Origin: Aporrectodea caliginosa
Taxonomy: Eukaryota > Annelida > Clitellata > Crassiclitellata > Lumbricidae
Direction of reading: 5' to 3'
Assembly (NCBI GenBank): GCA_020284085.1
Contig: JACEVL010000336.1
Location: 69,501-133,500 of the forward strand
Length of the DNA: 64,000 nucleotides
The translations under genes and the position numbers were made by a program. The stretch's first letter is position 1. The number at the start of each line of letters is the position of its first letter. This document shows, piece after piece, positions 43,920 through 55,456 of this stretch. The notes beneath the pieces were generated by a model, which did not search any database, was not told the origin of the DNA, and was given only the letters and a program-made list of their open reading frames with translations.

Positions 43920-44890
43920 TGCTCGTCTTGGACACCTTTAACACGCATTCTATCGAGACTATAAATTCAACCAATGCGCTTTATCAATAGATTAGAAGGG
44001 TATCTGATTCATACGGTGAGGTCGAAGAGAACGGGCGTTGGCGGTCACAAACTGGTGATAAACAAGGGAAAACTGCTCTACCATCGGATGGTATCATTCC
44101 GGTTACTATGCAGGGACCTTGAGCAAGTCCTTCACTCACTCAGTGTTGTTAAGCTGAATCTACTTAAATCGCCAGATCCACGTCATTTCTTTTCATAGAT
44201 TGCGGTTGACGTTAACGACCATTGGCGGCCACAAATTAATGACACAGTGATCGTCTTAGACACCTTCGAAACGCTTCCTTCAGTCACTATAAATTCAGAA
44301 AATTCGGTTTATCTCTAGATGATCACAGACCCAGCTTTACTTTACATTACGTTGATTGATATCATGTTAATTATGACATCGACGAGATTATAGAAGTCAC
44401 TCATACTTTATTCGATTAGATTGGATTATATTACTGGCTCCTTGATTCAGAATTAGCTCCTCTAATGAAAATCTACGTTATAGAAGTTATTCAGGTGTTA
44501 TTACCAACCATTGCCTGAGATGAGCTTTTGTGACTTGGACCTTCGATTGATGCTCTGTGAAGATGGGCGCTATAGAAGTCGAAGCTACATTGCCTGCTAT
44601 TTTGTCTACTCCTCTAAGGATAGCTATAAGACGTTATTTTACCCTGACTTACATTTAATAAAGCAGACTTAGCTTTCTTTACCTTTCCTCACCTTGTCTT
44701 TAATTCTATTTACTACTACGGATGGAAATATATCTAATTAGAATACTAAGTTAAAGGTCGAGGTAATAGGCCCTCGCGGCCACAAGATGTCGCTAAACAA
44801 ATAATAATAGAGTGCTCGTTTTGCACACCTTTAACACGCATTCATTCCACTATCATTAGGAGGAAGCGTCGCTAAACAGAAACAAAGCTG
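43920..44890. repeat. Chained C and SINE F modules, no gene
   Basis: C modules near 43927, 44260 and 44825, a SINE F trace near 44115. 44310-44700 shows no repeat or coding frame I can place. Confidence 0.4.
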
Positions 44891-45073
44891 TATTATGCCA
44901 CAAACAAATCTTTGTCGGCGGCAACGGCCTATGTAGTCATAAGCTGCCGTTAAACTGAGGATCCAATCCAAACAGAAACAATTAATTAAGAGCTGTAATA
45001 TGCCAAAACTAATCTTTGTCGGCGGCAACGGCCTATGTTGTCATAAGCTGCCGTTAAACTGTGGATCCAATCC
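44885..45073 (-). mobile_element. Two mini-retroposon A copies sharing a target duplication
   Basis: AAACAGAAACA occurs at 44874-44884, 44970-44980 and (as AAACAGAAAC) 45074-45083, so each A copy sits between the same repeat. Either one copy inserted beside the other at the same site, or the unit was duplicated after insertion. Both have GGATCCAATCC tails. Confidence 0.75.
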
Positions 45074-45277
45074 AAACAGAAACTACTGCTACAGATGGAA
45101 ATATATCTCATTAGAATATTAAGTAAAAGGTCGAAGTAATAGACCTTTGCGGCCACACGAAGTCGCTAAACAATAATTATTAATAATACAGTGCTCGATT
45201 TGGACACCTTTAACACGCATTCATTCCACGAAATAAATATCGTAGTGGATCCGTTCACGCCCCGGGCGTTAGCGGAA

Positions 45278-45640
45278 CCCCAGTACTACATTCACGCCCG
45301 TCGCGTTATTGGCTAAAGCCTGTCACGTTAACTTGTTGTCTTCCCGTGGAATTTTGATATGGCGGACATCCTGAGGGTCGGTTAGGGCCAGGTTAGGATT
45401 CGTGGGGTCGTTTAGGGTCAAATTAGGCGTCGTGAGGGTCGTTTAGGGTCAGATTAGGCGTCGTGATGGTCGGTTAGGGTCAGGGTCACGACCCTCTAGG
45501 GTTAGTGTCGTCTTTAGAAAACACGGTGAACAACCTTCCACCGCAATCGGCAATGTTTATCGGTCGGTTCGTTTCAGGTACACACAATCATGTGACATGC
45601 AATGACCAATTGCGAGGCGGGCGTGATTCTAGTCCCAGGT
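45278..45640. mobile_element. TIR element of about 360 bp with internal minisatellite
   Basis: The left end CCCCAGTACTACATTCACGC and the complement of the right end (..CGTGATTCTAGTCCCAGG) match over about 35 bases with changes. Inside (45368-45490) a unit of about 34 bp containing GTTTAGGGTCA and TTAGGCGTCGTGA repeats about four times. No flanking duplication was recognised and there is no coding frame. Confidence 0.5.
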
Positions 45641-45989
45641 ATAGGCTCACGTCGAGCGTGAAGTATGACGTTAACGGTCTTTGGCGGCCACAAGCTGTTG
45701 CTTAACAATTAATTAACAGTAGTCGTCTTAAACACCTTTAAAACTATCCTGACGTCGAACTTACCTTTCCAGAATAGACGTAATCTCGATATTTATACAG
45801 CGCCCAAAAGAGCTAAGTGGCAGGAACGAGATTAATCACAGGCGCTCTGTCAAAACAAAATCGATAGACTGGCAAAGTCATCGGGCTCGGTCAGTTTCAC
45901 GGCGAATAGCAGTTTTAGCTGCGTGTTACTCTTCGCTATCAGAGCCTTTCAAGTCGACTTCACATTAAACGTATTTCGAACCAGTGAAG

Positions 45990-46800
45990 ATTATAAAGAT
46001 TGGATGGATTCAGAGTTTAACGACGTCTAATATGGTGACAAAGACGGTTGACGTCGTCAGAAATTACTTTGCAAGCTGTCACCGTTCCTATAACATAATA
46101 TATAGGACCACGTTCACTAATAGGTCGACTGTCGGGTTTAATAGGTGTATAATTTTGTGGAACAAATTTCGCCCGTGTAGTAAATAATTGTTGAATAGCG
46201 CGTGTGCTCTTACTTATAGGGCGATGATCATGATCAAAAGAAGTGTGCAATTTATTTGAAATTTTTTACCGTTCCGATATAATAATACAGAATTTTGTTG
46301 TCACTTTACTACAAGGTTCTGTATGACAGTTAAAAGAGGTGTGCAATTCTTTTGAACAATGTTTACCATCCCAATGGTAGAATGTAGAACACCTCTTCTG
46401 TTTTCCCTTCTATGGCGATTATCGCACCTAAAAGAGACGAATAATTGTGTTGAACAGCTCTCGCCGTTCCTATGGCGTAATACAGCTAATACAGAACCGT
46501 TCTTCTTCTTTCATTAGCTAATTGCCGTTTAACAACACTGTGTCATAACAGAAATGGTTAGCGTCGCCCTCTTCCTTTCTCTATGCTTTGAACAGGCGCT
46601 ACATGAGTGCTAGCGATGGCGGAGTTTTCTGCTTTAACTTATCGCAAGCACTAATGAATGCGATCACTTACAATCGAGCGCAGTAGTACGAAATTTAAAC
46701 AATAAATTTGCAAAACCACTGACCAGCTTTACTCATAGGGCGAATATCTCACTTAAAAGAGGTGTGGAATTATTTTTGAACAATTCTCATCGTTCGGATG
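45990..46800. repeat. Diverged A/C-like modules, no gene
   Basis: GGATGGATTCAGAGTTTAAC (45998) starts a module. AAAAGAGGTGTGCAATT-type segments recur at about 46235, 46330 and 46758. B-like module near 46525-46580. Confidence 0.45.
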
Positions 46801-46822
46801 GCATAATACAATCCATTAAAAC

Positions 46823-47329
46823 TAGGGCTGGGAATTTAACGCATTATTAACGCGATTATTGCGTTAATTAAGCATTTACATTTTTAACGCAGTTAACGCG
46901 ATTGTCACTGCGCCCAATTATTTCTAGAAATGCGCTAAAACAATTCTTGATAAAACCGCTCAGTTTAAACTTCAAACTTTAAGGTAAAAACGAAAAAGTA
47001 AAAACAAGTACAGTAAAAGCATGTTGGCATTGTTTATTGACTGCTAGCATTTGCAAAGCGCATATTAAACGTAACTACTCAGAGTCGGTAGAGTTATTGT
47101 ACTTGTTATCTATTGTCACATGCGTTAAAAGTTAATCGCGTTATTAAAAATGTTAATCGTGCGATTGTTGTGTTTCCTTTTTAACGACTAGCTGTGTGGT
47201 AACAAAGACCATTAGCGTCGCCCTCCTCCTTTATCCAGGCTTGGGACTGGCACTGTCAGAAAGCGAACAGTGGCGGAGTTAATCGTGCGATTAATTTCGA
47301 TTAAAATACTTAATCGTTGCCCAGCCGTA
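46823..47329. mobile_element. hAT-type MITE with repeat B inside
   Basis: The ends TAGGGCTGGGAATTTAACGC and the complement of ..AATCGTTGCCCAGCCGTA are inverted repeats. The flanks ATTAAAAC (46815-46822) and TTTAAAGC (47330-47337) agree at 6 of 8 positions, a decayed hAT duplication. The interior is built from AATCGCGTTAA-like palindromes. Confidence 0.75.
47167..47277 (-). mobile_element. Mini-retroposon B, 111 bp, with perfect 15-bp target duplication
   Basis: GTTAATCGTGCGATT is present at 47152-47166 and 47278-47292. The insert runs, on the minus strand, from TCCGCCACTGTTCGCTTTCT to AAAAAGGAAACACAAC. It interrupts the hAT MITE and so is younger. The exact 15-bp duplication points to target-primed reverse transcription rather than a DNA transposase. 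Confidence 0.85.
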
Positions 47330-47519
47330 TTTAAAGCACTTCAATATAGCAAAATCGTAGAAATTGAATTTATATCGTTGGTGGACATAATTTTAAAGGT
47401 GTCTTATGAATCCAAAACATCATCTAATGTTACGTGACACCTTACAGTTTCCAGGGCTGCTGGCGTCGATCTTTCTTCATCAGATTTATAAATAGCTCTA
47501 ATAAATTCGGCTACGGGAT

Positions 47520-48251
47520 CGACCTCTTTCACAGGCGCTCAGTCAAAACAAATTTGGTGGGCAGGTATATACAGTCAGAATCGGATCCAGGTAAAGATTC
47601 AAAGTTCAGAAAGGCAGCTAGTCAGCTGCGGTGGATTGTGCTTAGAATAGGAGCGAAGGGAGAGATCAGAGGAAGAGGAGGAATCAGAATTGGACTTCTA
47701 GAAGTTGATTGTCTCTGACTGTCTCCCTACCTGCTTGTCTGTCAGTAGATCTGCGTCCATCCCTCTCTGTCCATATGTTTCTATGTCTGTCTGTCTGTCT
47801 CACTCTGTACATCTGAGGAATGTATATACTATTATACATGCATGCAATTAATATTGAACTTTCCTTTCCCTTGAACGAAAAATTAACCTTGTTTTATTAC
47901 AGTGTAAACCGGTTTTACTGTAGAGTTTTCTTTCGTTGGGCTGTAATGCCATCAGCAGAGAGACTCCATGATGCTGCTCGAAAGGGGATCGTTGCAATGT
48001 TGACACAGATCTTGACAAACATCCAAAGGCATTCACATGAGTTAAACTCCATCCAGACTACACAATTCAGAAACAGGAGCAGAGGGAACCGACTGTTGGA
48101 ACGCAGATCACAAAAAGTAAGCAGAGTGGCGAAGGAAAAAAAACGGAGAAGAAGAAAAATGAGACGAAATAGGAGGAGGAGGAAGAGGCGGAGGAGGAGG
48201 AGGAGGAGGAAATGGAGGAGGAGGAACGGAGGAAAAGGTGAAGGAAAATGA
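47520..48251 (+). pseudogene. SANS-like first exon with upstream region, copy 3
   Basis: The same upstream block as copy 2 (AGGCGCTCAGTCAAAAC, CTGTCTG run, TTTCCCTTGAACG, GTGTAAACCGG leader). From ATG 47946 the frame reads MPSAERLHDAARKG, then IVAMLTQILTN instead of the ankyrin part, and runs open into the arginine-rich translation of the polypurine tract, stopping at 48251. Homology is convincing only for the first 14 codons and the leader. Confidence 0.55.
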
Positions 48252-48690
48252 TAAGGAAGAGAATGAGTGGTGGAAGAAAAGGAGGTGGTGGTAAATGATA
48301 CGAATTATGACAGGAAGCATAAAAAAGAAGAGGAGGAGGAGGAGCGAAAGAAAAGGAGGAATATGATAAGGAAGAGTGGCGGAGAAAAAGGAGGAAAGTG
48401 ATATGAAACAGAGGAGGAGGAGAGTGATATGATATAGAGGAGGAGGGAAGTGATATGAAATATAGGAGGAGTGGAAGAGGTTACGATAACGAAAATGGGG
48501 TGGAGAGGGGCGGAGGAAATGGAGGGGGAGAAAATGAGATGGAGGAGGAGGAGAAGAAAGAGAAATGGGAGGATCAATATAAAGAGGAGACAGGAGATGG
48601 CGAGAGCGAAGAGCGAGGAGGAGAAAGAGGAGGAAGAAGGAGAAGAGGAAGAAAGAGAAGAGGATGATGAAGAGGAATTTATTAGAACAA
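48120..48690. repeat. Polypurine tract, second copy
   Basis: GGAGGAGGA-type purine DNA with GAAATGGGAGGATCAATA near 48563, as in 43080-43620. It lies directly downstream of the third SANS-like exon. Confidence 0.8.
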
Positions 48691-48699
48691 AGGAATTTC

Positions 48700-49100
48700 T
48701 AGCCTTCTCCTCTGAGGTAGTTACCGTGTAGGGGCCTTGAACAAGTCCTTCACTCACGAGTGCTCAGCGCCATCGATTGATGCTTCGTCATAAGATAGTG
48801 GCGCTTAATAAATGCACAAATATTTTATGAATATCCATCGCGCGTCAATTCCCAGATGTCGCCAAGCAATGGATGATACAATGCTCGTCTTAGACACCTT
48901 TAACACTTAGTCCTCACAGGCTATAAATGCAGCCGATGCGTTCAATCGCTAGATATCACGGAAGTCGAGTAAGTTCCACGTGAACGGCCAGTGACGGCCA
49001 CAAAATGGTGATAAACACAAGATTATTTACGTAACCTCGGGTGGTGCCAGTCCGAAGACTGGATTATTAAGGAGGGCGACACTATTTATCTGTCGATGTT
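48700..49100 (+). repeat. SINE F, C and B modules in series
   Basis: CAAGTCCTTCACTCACGAG (48740), CTTAGACACCTTTAACAC (48892), GGTGGTGCCAGTCCGAAG (49030). Confidence 0.55.
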
Positions 49101-49102
49101 AA

Positions 49103-50094
49103 CCCTCAGGCTGCCGAGGCTTTTTTGTAACACGGACTACCAAGGGGGGGTTGGTTACCCCCCTGTATTTCGGGTTAACATGTAGTTTCACGTATCATAA
49201 CTTGTAATACATCTGTGGATTCAGCATTTATTTATGAACAAAATGGCATATTTAGTTGTACATTATGTGAATGCACCTCGAAATTACATAAGTTTTAACA
49301 ACAGAACCGATAATTAGCGATATTTTATATTATTTCGTACAATTTTACTTTTTTTGACAAACAAATATAAGATTATGTGTGTTTTGAAAATGATCTATAT
49401 ATCCAAGAACATTTTAAACATAATGAGGCTTCATTGTAAGGATACCCTGCAAACTAGTCCATAGTCTGTATTATGTAGGCCTACAGCGAAATCTAAAGGC
49501 AACATGAAAAAATTACTTCTCGACATTGTTCACGGCAGTCAAATATGTCGGTGGTCCTTGCAGTTATTGCAAGTTAATTCCGTTATTTTGTGCGAATGCT
49601 TCCTGTAAACTGGCTTCTCAATTCATCTTGAGTATCTGTTTGAGCTAATATAAGTTCTAAATCTGTAGCTGTTGACAAACGTTTACGTTGAAATATCGGT
49701 TTACGTTGTGATGCTGCATTCCGCCATTTTCACGTATTATTTTTTATTTTTATCACTTCCAGTGTTCAAAAGACAAAATAATTAGGCACGCAAATAAAGC
49801 CCTGCATTCCCTCTAAAGAATGGTGTATTTGTTTCTCTTCTAGGAAAAATTGAATACGATATATGGTTGAAAAACTAAGGGGTAGCGGTGGAATCCACCC
49901 CTCTGGTACCTCGACTATATCGGGTATAACTTTTGAACGGCGTGAGATACCATCATGATGTTTACCTCAAAATGTGCTCAAATGAATCTGCTACAGTTAC
50001 CTAAATTGTAAAAATTATATTCCATATGAAAAAGATTTTTATGCATAAAAACATAGGAAGTGGGTGGTAACCACCCTCCTTGGTAGCCCAAGGG
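49103..50094. mobile_element. TTAA-flanked element, 992 bp
   Basis: TTAA at 49099-49102 and 50095-50098. The ends are CCCTCAGGCTGCC and the complement of GGTAGCCCAAGGG; near each end is a G/C palindrome (GGGGGGTTGGTTACCCCCC; GGGTGGTAACCACCC). It has no frame of note. Interior segments match 8410-8640 and 9345-9500 in reverse. TTAA target and CCCT end suggest piggyBac-type mobilisation. Confidence 0.75.
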
Positions 50095-50228
50095 TTAACG
50101 GACCTTGACGACCACAGGATGTCTCCACACAACGCAAAACCCGCCTACCAGGGAGAAGTGCCAGTCCGAAGGCTATATTAAAGGGAGACGATAATCTGCT
50201 TCGTTATGGCAATGCGTCGCTAAACCGA

Positions 50229-50612
50229 AATGTCCGCCTTGTCATAACTCCAGTTCCAAAGGTACGCCGATCGTCAGCAGAAGCAGACTACCGACCCATC
50301 TGGATCACACCAATCCTGTGCAGAGTGCTCGAACAATTTGTGTTGCATAGATTTGTCTACCCCATCTTAACACAGACGCACAGCAATATGGGATTCTCTG
50401 ACCAATATGCCTCTCGGTCCACTGGATCGACCTCAGCAGCCCTCATCTCCATAACACACCACCTCACAGAAATACTCACCACCCATCCATGTGTGCATCT
50501 TGTTGCTCTCGACTTTTCAAAGGCGTTTGATACGGTGCAACATACTTAATTGGCTGAGCAGCTAGCTGAACTGCCAATTCCATATAACGTATATAACTGG
50601 ATTATCGCTTTC
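50229..50612 (+). pseudogene. LINE reverse transcriptase fragment (blocks 2 to A)
   Basis: The frame gives ITPVPKVRRSS, DYRPIWITPILCRVLEQFV, then VALDFSKAFDTVQH (RT block A aspartate), a stop, and LAELPIPYNVYNWIIAF. It breaks off abruptly and is followed by sequence from a different LINE C-terminus. Confidence 0.75.
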
Positions 50613-51309
50613 TCAACAAGCGACAGCACAGAACTAAATTTATGGGCGTCACCTCGAGCGCAGAGAAAGGACAGGCAACAAACTATGGAAAACATCATCA
50701 GAAAGAGAAGATTGAAGTGGATGGGGCATGTGTGGCTTAATATGGATGAAGATGGAAGAGCCAAGCAAGTGATGTCCTGGAATTCTGGAAGGAGAAGGAA
50801 TAGAGGAAGACCACGGAAGAACTGGCCGGGAACTAGGGGTCTGCGGGTATACCCGTACCCGCGGGTTTACCCGTACCCGACCCGTACCCGCGGATCGGGT
50901 ACGGGTCGGGTACGCACTTCACGGGTCGGGCCGGGTACGGGTAGGGTCATCACGGGTACGGGTATACCCGGTTTTACCCGTACCGACGTGACATTTTGGG
51001 GTTACAATGTCACCGTCACATGTAAAAGAATGTAGTCGCACATTGGGCCTGACCGGGTCTGCAACGTGCTATTAACAGTTATTTAGTGTACCAGGTGACA
51101 GAATAGACCACGGAGATCAAAATAAATGTACACTGCAATTGAGGGAGCACAACAGTTGCATGTGACAAAAAACCACCCTATGGGACCCGTGGGACGCGTC
51201 CCCCCCAACTTTCGAACAGGTTGGGACGGCCGTGGTCGCGTCCCCCCAACTTTCGAACAGGTTGGGACGGTCCCTTCCAACTGTTGAAAATTGTGAGGCA
51301 AACAAGAGC

Positions 51310-52370
51310 CCAAAATGCACTCCATTTGGTATCAAATGCTCAAAATTGCGTCGGCTTATGGGGCTCCGCCCCAGACCCCGATTGGGGGGGACTTACGACG
51401 CTTCCCATACCGCCTATAGTCGTTAGGAACTTCTTGCCTTCTCCAATCTCTCCCCTCTGTACCATTAATGCCAGTAGGCCTATACTACAAGGCTCTGGCC
51501 TTGGACCTACTGATTTTGTCATAGCCATTTCTAGCCTTAAACCTAAATACAGTAGAAACCGTCTCCCTAAATATGCCGACGATAGCTACTTGCAAGCTGG
51601 TCCCTGCTTCCTGCATTGACAGCACTCTTTCTGAACTTGACCATATCTCTAAGTGGGCAATGGGCATCCATTAGCAATCTTAAATTAAACCATGCTATGA
51701 CCAGAGAAATGGTTGTCAAACGACCGAGGTCCAAACCTATTGCCCTCCCTCCTCTCATCCCTGGCATCGAGTGGGTCCAGGAGATGGTTATTTTGGGCGT
51801 CACTATCTCTGATCGGATTGGCTTTGGGGCACACATGGACAAAATATGCTGCAAAGCCCGAAAATCCATGTTCGCGCTACGTGTTTTGGTCGCCCACGGT
51901 CACCACGGTGAACGTCTCTTTGACATTGTTAGAGCTACTATCCTCGCAGGGCTACGTTATGCCTCCTCTGTTTGGTGGGGATTTGCCACAGTTTGCCACT
52001 GTAGGGGAACATAAACGCCTTAACGGTATTCTGAGAAAAATGACCCGTCCAGGCTTCCTCCCTGCCGATGTTCCTAGTTTTGACAAACACGTACTGTTCT
52101 AGAGCTTATTCTACTCTTTTCCGTTCAATTCTCTTAAACCTTTGTCACTTCCAGTTTATTCATATAATAAAGTAATATTTTCACAGATCTAGATGGATTA
52201 GGTACTTTAATATCGAAATCATCGGTGAAAAATTTGAGGTAAATAAAAGCCCAAAATGTACTCCATTTGGCATCAAATGCTCAAAATTGCGTCGGCTTCT
52301 GGGGCTCCGCCCCAGACCCCGATGGGGAGCTTACGACGCTCCCCCATACCCCTTCGGCGCTCGCAATTCC
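51310..52370 (+). pseudogene. LINE fragment with YADD motif between direct repeats
   Basis: The centre (51540-52080) encodes KYADDS (51572-51583, RT active site), ISKWAMG, MVILGVTISDRIGFGAHM and RATILAGLRYASSVWW, a Jockey/CR1-like RT C-terminal part with frameshifts. Flanks 51310-51415 and 52255-52360 are direct repeats of about 105 bp (CTCAAAATTGCGTCGGCTT, CTCCGCCCCAGACCCCGAT). The outer repeats may belong to an older element into which the LINE fragment was placed. Confidence 0.6.
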
Positions 52371-52439
52371 CCTACCCCACTCACACATTCTAGTAGGTCC
52401 CCAACTTCTGGACCGTGGTTGCGCCCCTGGTGACAGGTT

Positions 52440-53181
<742 letters not shown>

Positions 53182-53699
53182 TAACCTATTTATTAGTATT
53201 ACTACATGCTGAATAGGGACAGGGACTACGGGAAGGCGTGCTAATGACGTGACGGGTACTTTACGGGTACTTTACGGGTACGGGTATACCCGCGGGTACG
53301 GGTAGGGTCGGGTAGTAATTTTGAGTACGGGTCGGTTACGGGTACGGGTAGCGGTTCTGTGTTACGGGTACGGGTACGGGTCGGGTAGCAAAATTGCTCT
53401 ACCCGCAGACCTCTACCGGGAACCATCAGCGACGACTTGAAATACCTGGAAATGTCTTGGGAGGAGGCGAAGCAGCTGGCGATGAGTAGAGACGAGTGGA
53501 GGAGATGCGTTGCCCGATGTGCAGACCTACTGCACGGGAAGGACTAAGTTCTAAGTAAGTACACTGAAAGGTTTTTAAGTTCGCTGTGGTTAGTGCTGAT
53601 TATATGGACTGGCGCTAAGTAAATTACCATAAGAAAGATAGTAAAAGCTGTCGTCAATGCTGGACATTTTATCAATATCTCTTCCGAGAATCTTGTCAC

Positions 53700-54900
53700 G
53701 TAAGTTGGGGTTGACGTCAACAACTCAATATGTCGCTAGATGGCATTAAACGCTGCATAATTTAATGCGCTCTTTAGACACCTTTAATATGTTACAAACC
53801 ATAGCCTGATCTCTTGTCAATTATGCTAATTTGGTTTTTGTGGGTCTCTCGCCACCTTTTCTACTACACAAAGAGTTTTCTAATCAGCTTAGAGACTATC
53901 GTGCAGACGTGCCTCGTAGTCATGTGTAAGAAGGAGAGGCGTTGGTGTTCCTGAGTTCAATGGAAAAAGACATTGAGGCGCAGCTCAATGAACAGCTGAT
54001 AAGGCAGCACGGTTTGAAATACTTACAAGTGTTAACGGTTGAATTGGAAAAGTTGGCGTTTACTATTGATAATGTGTATTCTTCTTATAAACCCTATGCG
54101 TAACTATTTACACTGGCTTACCTTTCGGCTTATTAAAGGATTTGTGTCAATTTGAGGCTTATAGTTTATGAAACATTGAACTCAGGTTGCTAGATAGGGT
54201 TAAACGCTGGAAAATGCAATGCTCTCCTTAGACACCTTCAATAGGCTTGCGATCGAGATTCTAAATTCGTCAGTCGCGATGTGTCGCGAGTTCCGACTCC
54301 ATCCGAAATCGAATGTAATTTTGAGGTCGACGTCAAAGGCCTTGGAATCCGGAGGCAGTGTTTCCGTTACAGTACAAAAAGAGGACGTATTATATATGCC
54401 CTGACCTGGAATCATTTTGGACGAAGCTGATTGCTTTCGGCTATCAAAGTGAAATATTTGGACGTTTTGGACGTTTTTTAAGGACGTAAAAACGGCCATT
54501 TGGGCGTTAACGAAAACACTGTCCGGAGGGTTCCGCTAAACAATGAATAATAGTTCATACTACGTTGTAAGTAACCCATTTGCATGCCATCGTATCTTTG
54601 CGGTGCTGGAATGGTATAAATCTGCAGTTTATGTAAAAACCGGATATGCGCTTTAGTGGTACAGTAGTAGTTAGCGTGCTGGACTATCAACTGACTCCCT
54701 GCGTCTGTTCGTTATACCAAGTCGCTTATGTCATTTCATTGTCAACTTAAGACTTTTTAAAATTAGGATACGGTTCAGAGTTTAACGACATTGTAAGCCT
54801 GTAAGGCAACAAAAGCCCTTTATATCGGCAGATATTAGAACCTGTCTCACAGTTCGTGGGGCATAATAGCCTACAGCTGAGCTTATCCACCATAGGTTGT
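53700..54900 (+). repeat. Long composite repeat, second copy
   Basis: It parallels 41870-43075: C modules near 53771 and 54229, AGGTCGACGTCAAAGGCCTT (54323), GTAAGTAACCCATTTGCATG (54569), GTTTAACGACATTGTAAGCC (54781). It has no gene. Confidence 0.5.
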
Positions 54901-55456
54901 CTCTTTGTCCAAACGGCAGATCTCCTGAATGTCGACCCTCATTGCGACTTGGCTTTGCTGTGCTATCGGTTGATACGTTGTGGTCTAGCACAGGCGCTAT
55001 AGAAGTCACTTACATCACGAAATATTACATGAGTTCACGTAAATACCTGGAATTGGATGGTTACGAAGCAGCAGCCTTTATAATTATGCAGTCCTTTGAT
55101 TTCTGACTCTTAATTATTCGTATTCGTTATAAACCTTTAATGGCAGTTGCCGGGTGTTGCTATGCAGCAGTTGCTCGACAAGATGGCTCGTCGTTGTCAA
55201 ACAGGTGGTTGGTGATGGAGTTGTATGAAAGATAGTCGAGGTATTACCTAGTATTTCGTTCAGTAATTTCTTCGTAGTATGTTAACTATCGGTCGCTAGG
55301 GTTCGTTTTTTCTCGCGTCTTCAGACTTAAGGAGAATTTATAACAAATTACAGAAATGGATCCAGTTTGCAGTATAGGAATAACACGCCCGGAATGCGTG
55401 AGTAGGGATTTCTAGGTGGTTTAAATTAAATAGCGCTCACTATTTTTTATATCATT

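Noticed and set aside
45368..45490. Interstitial telomere repeat
   Set aside because: TTAGGGT occurs but within a unit of about 34 bp, with no consecutive TTAGGG hexamers.
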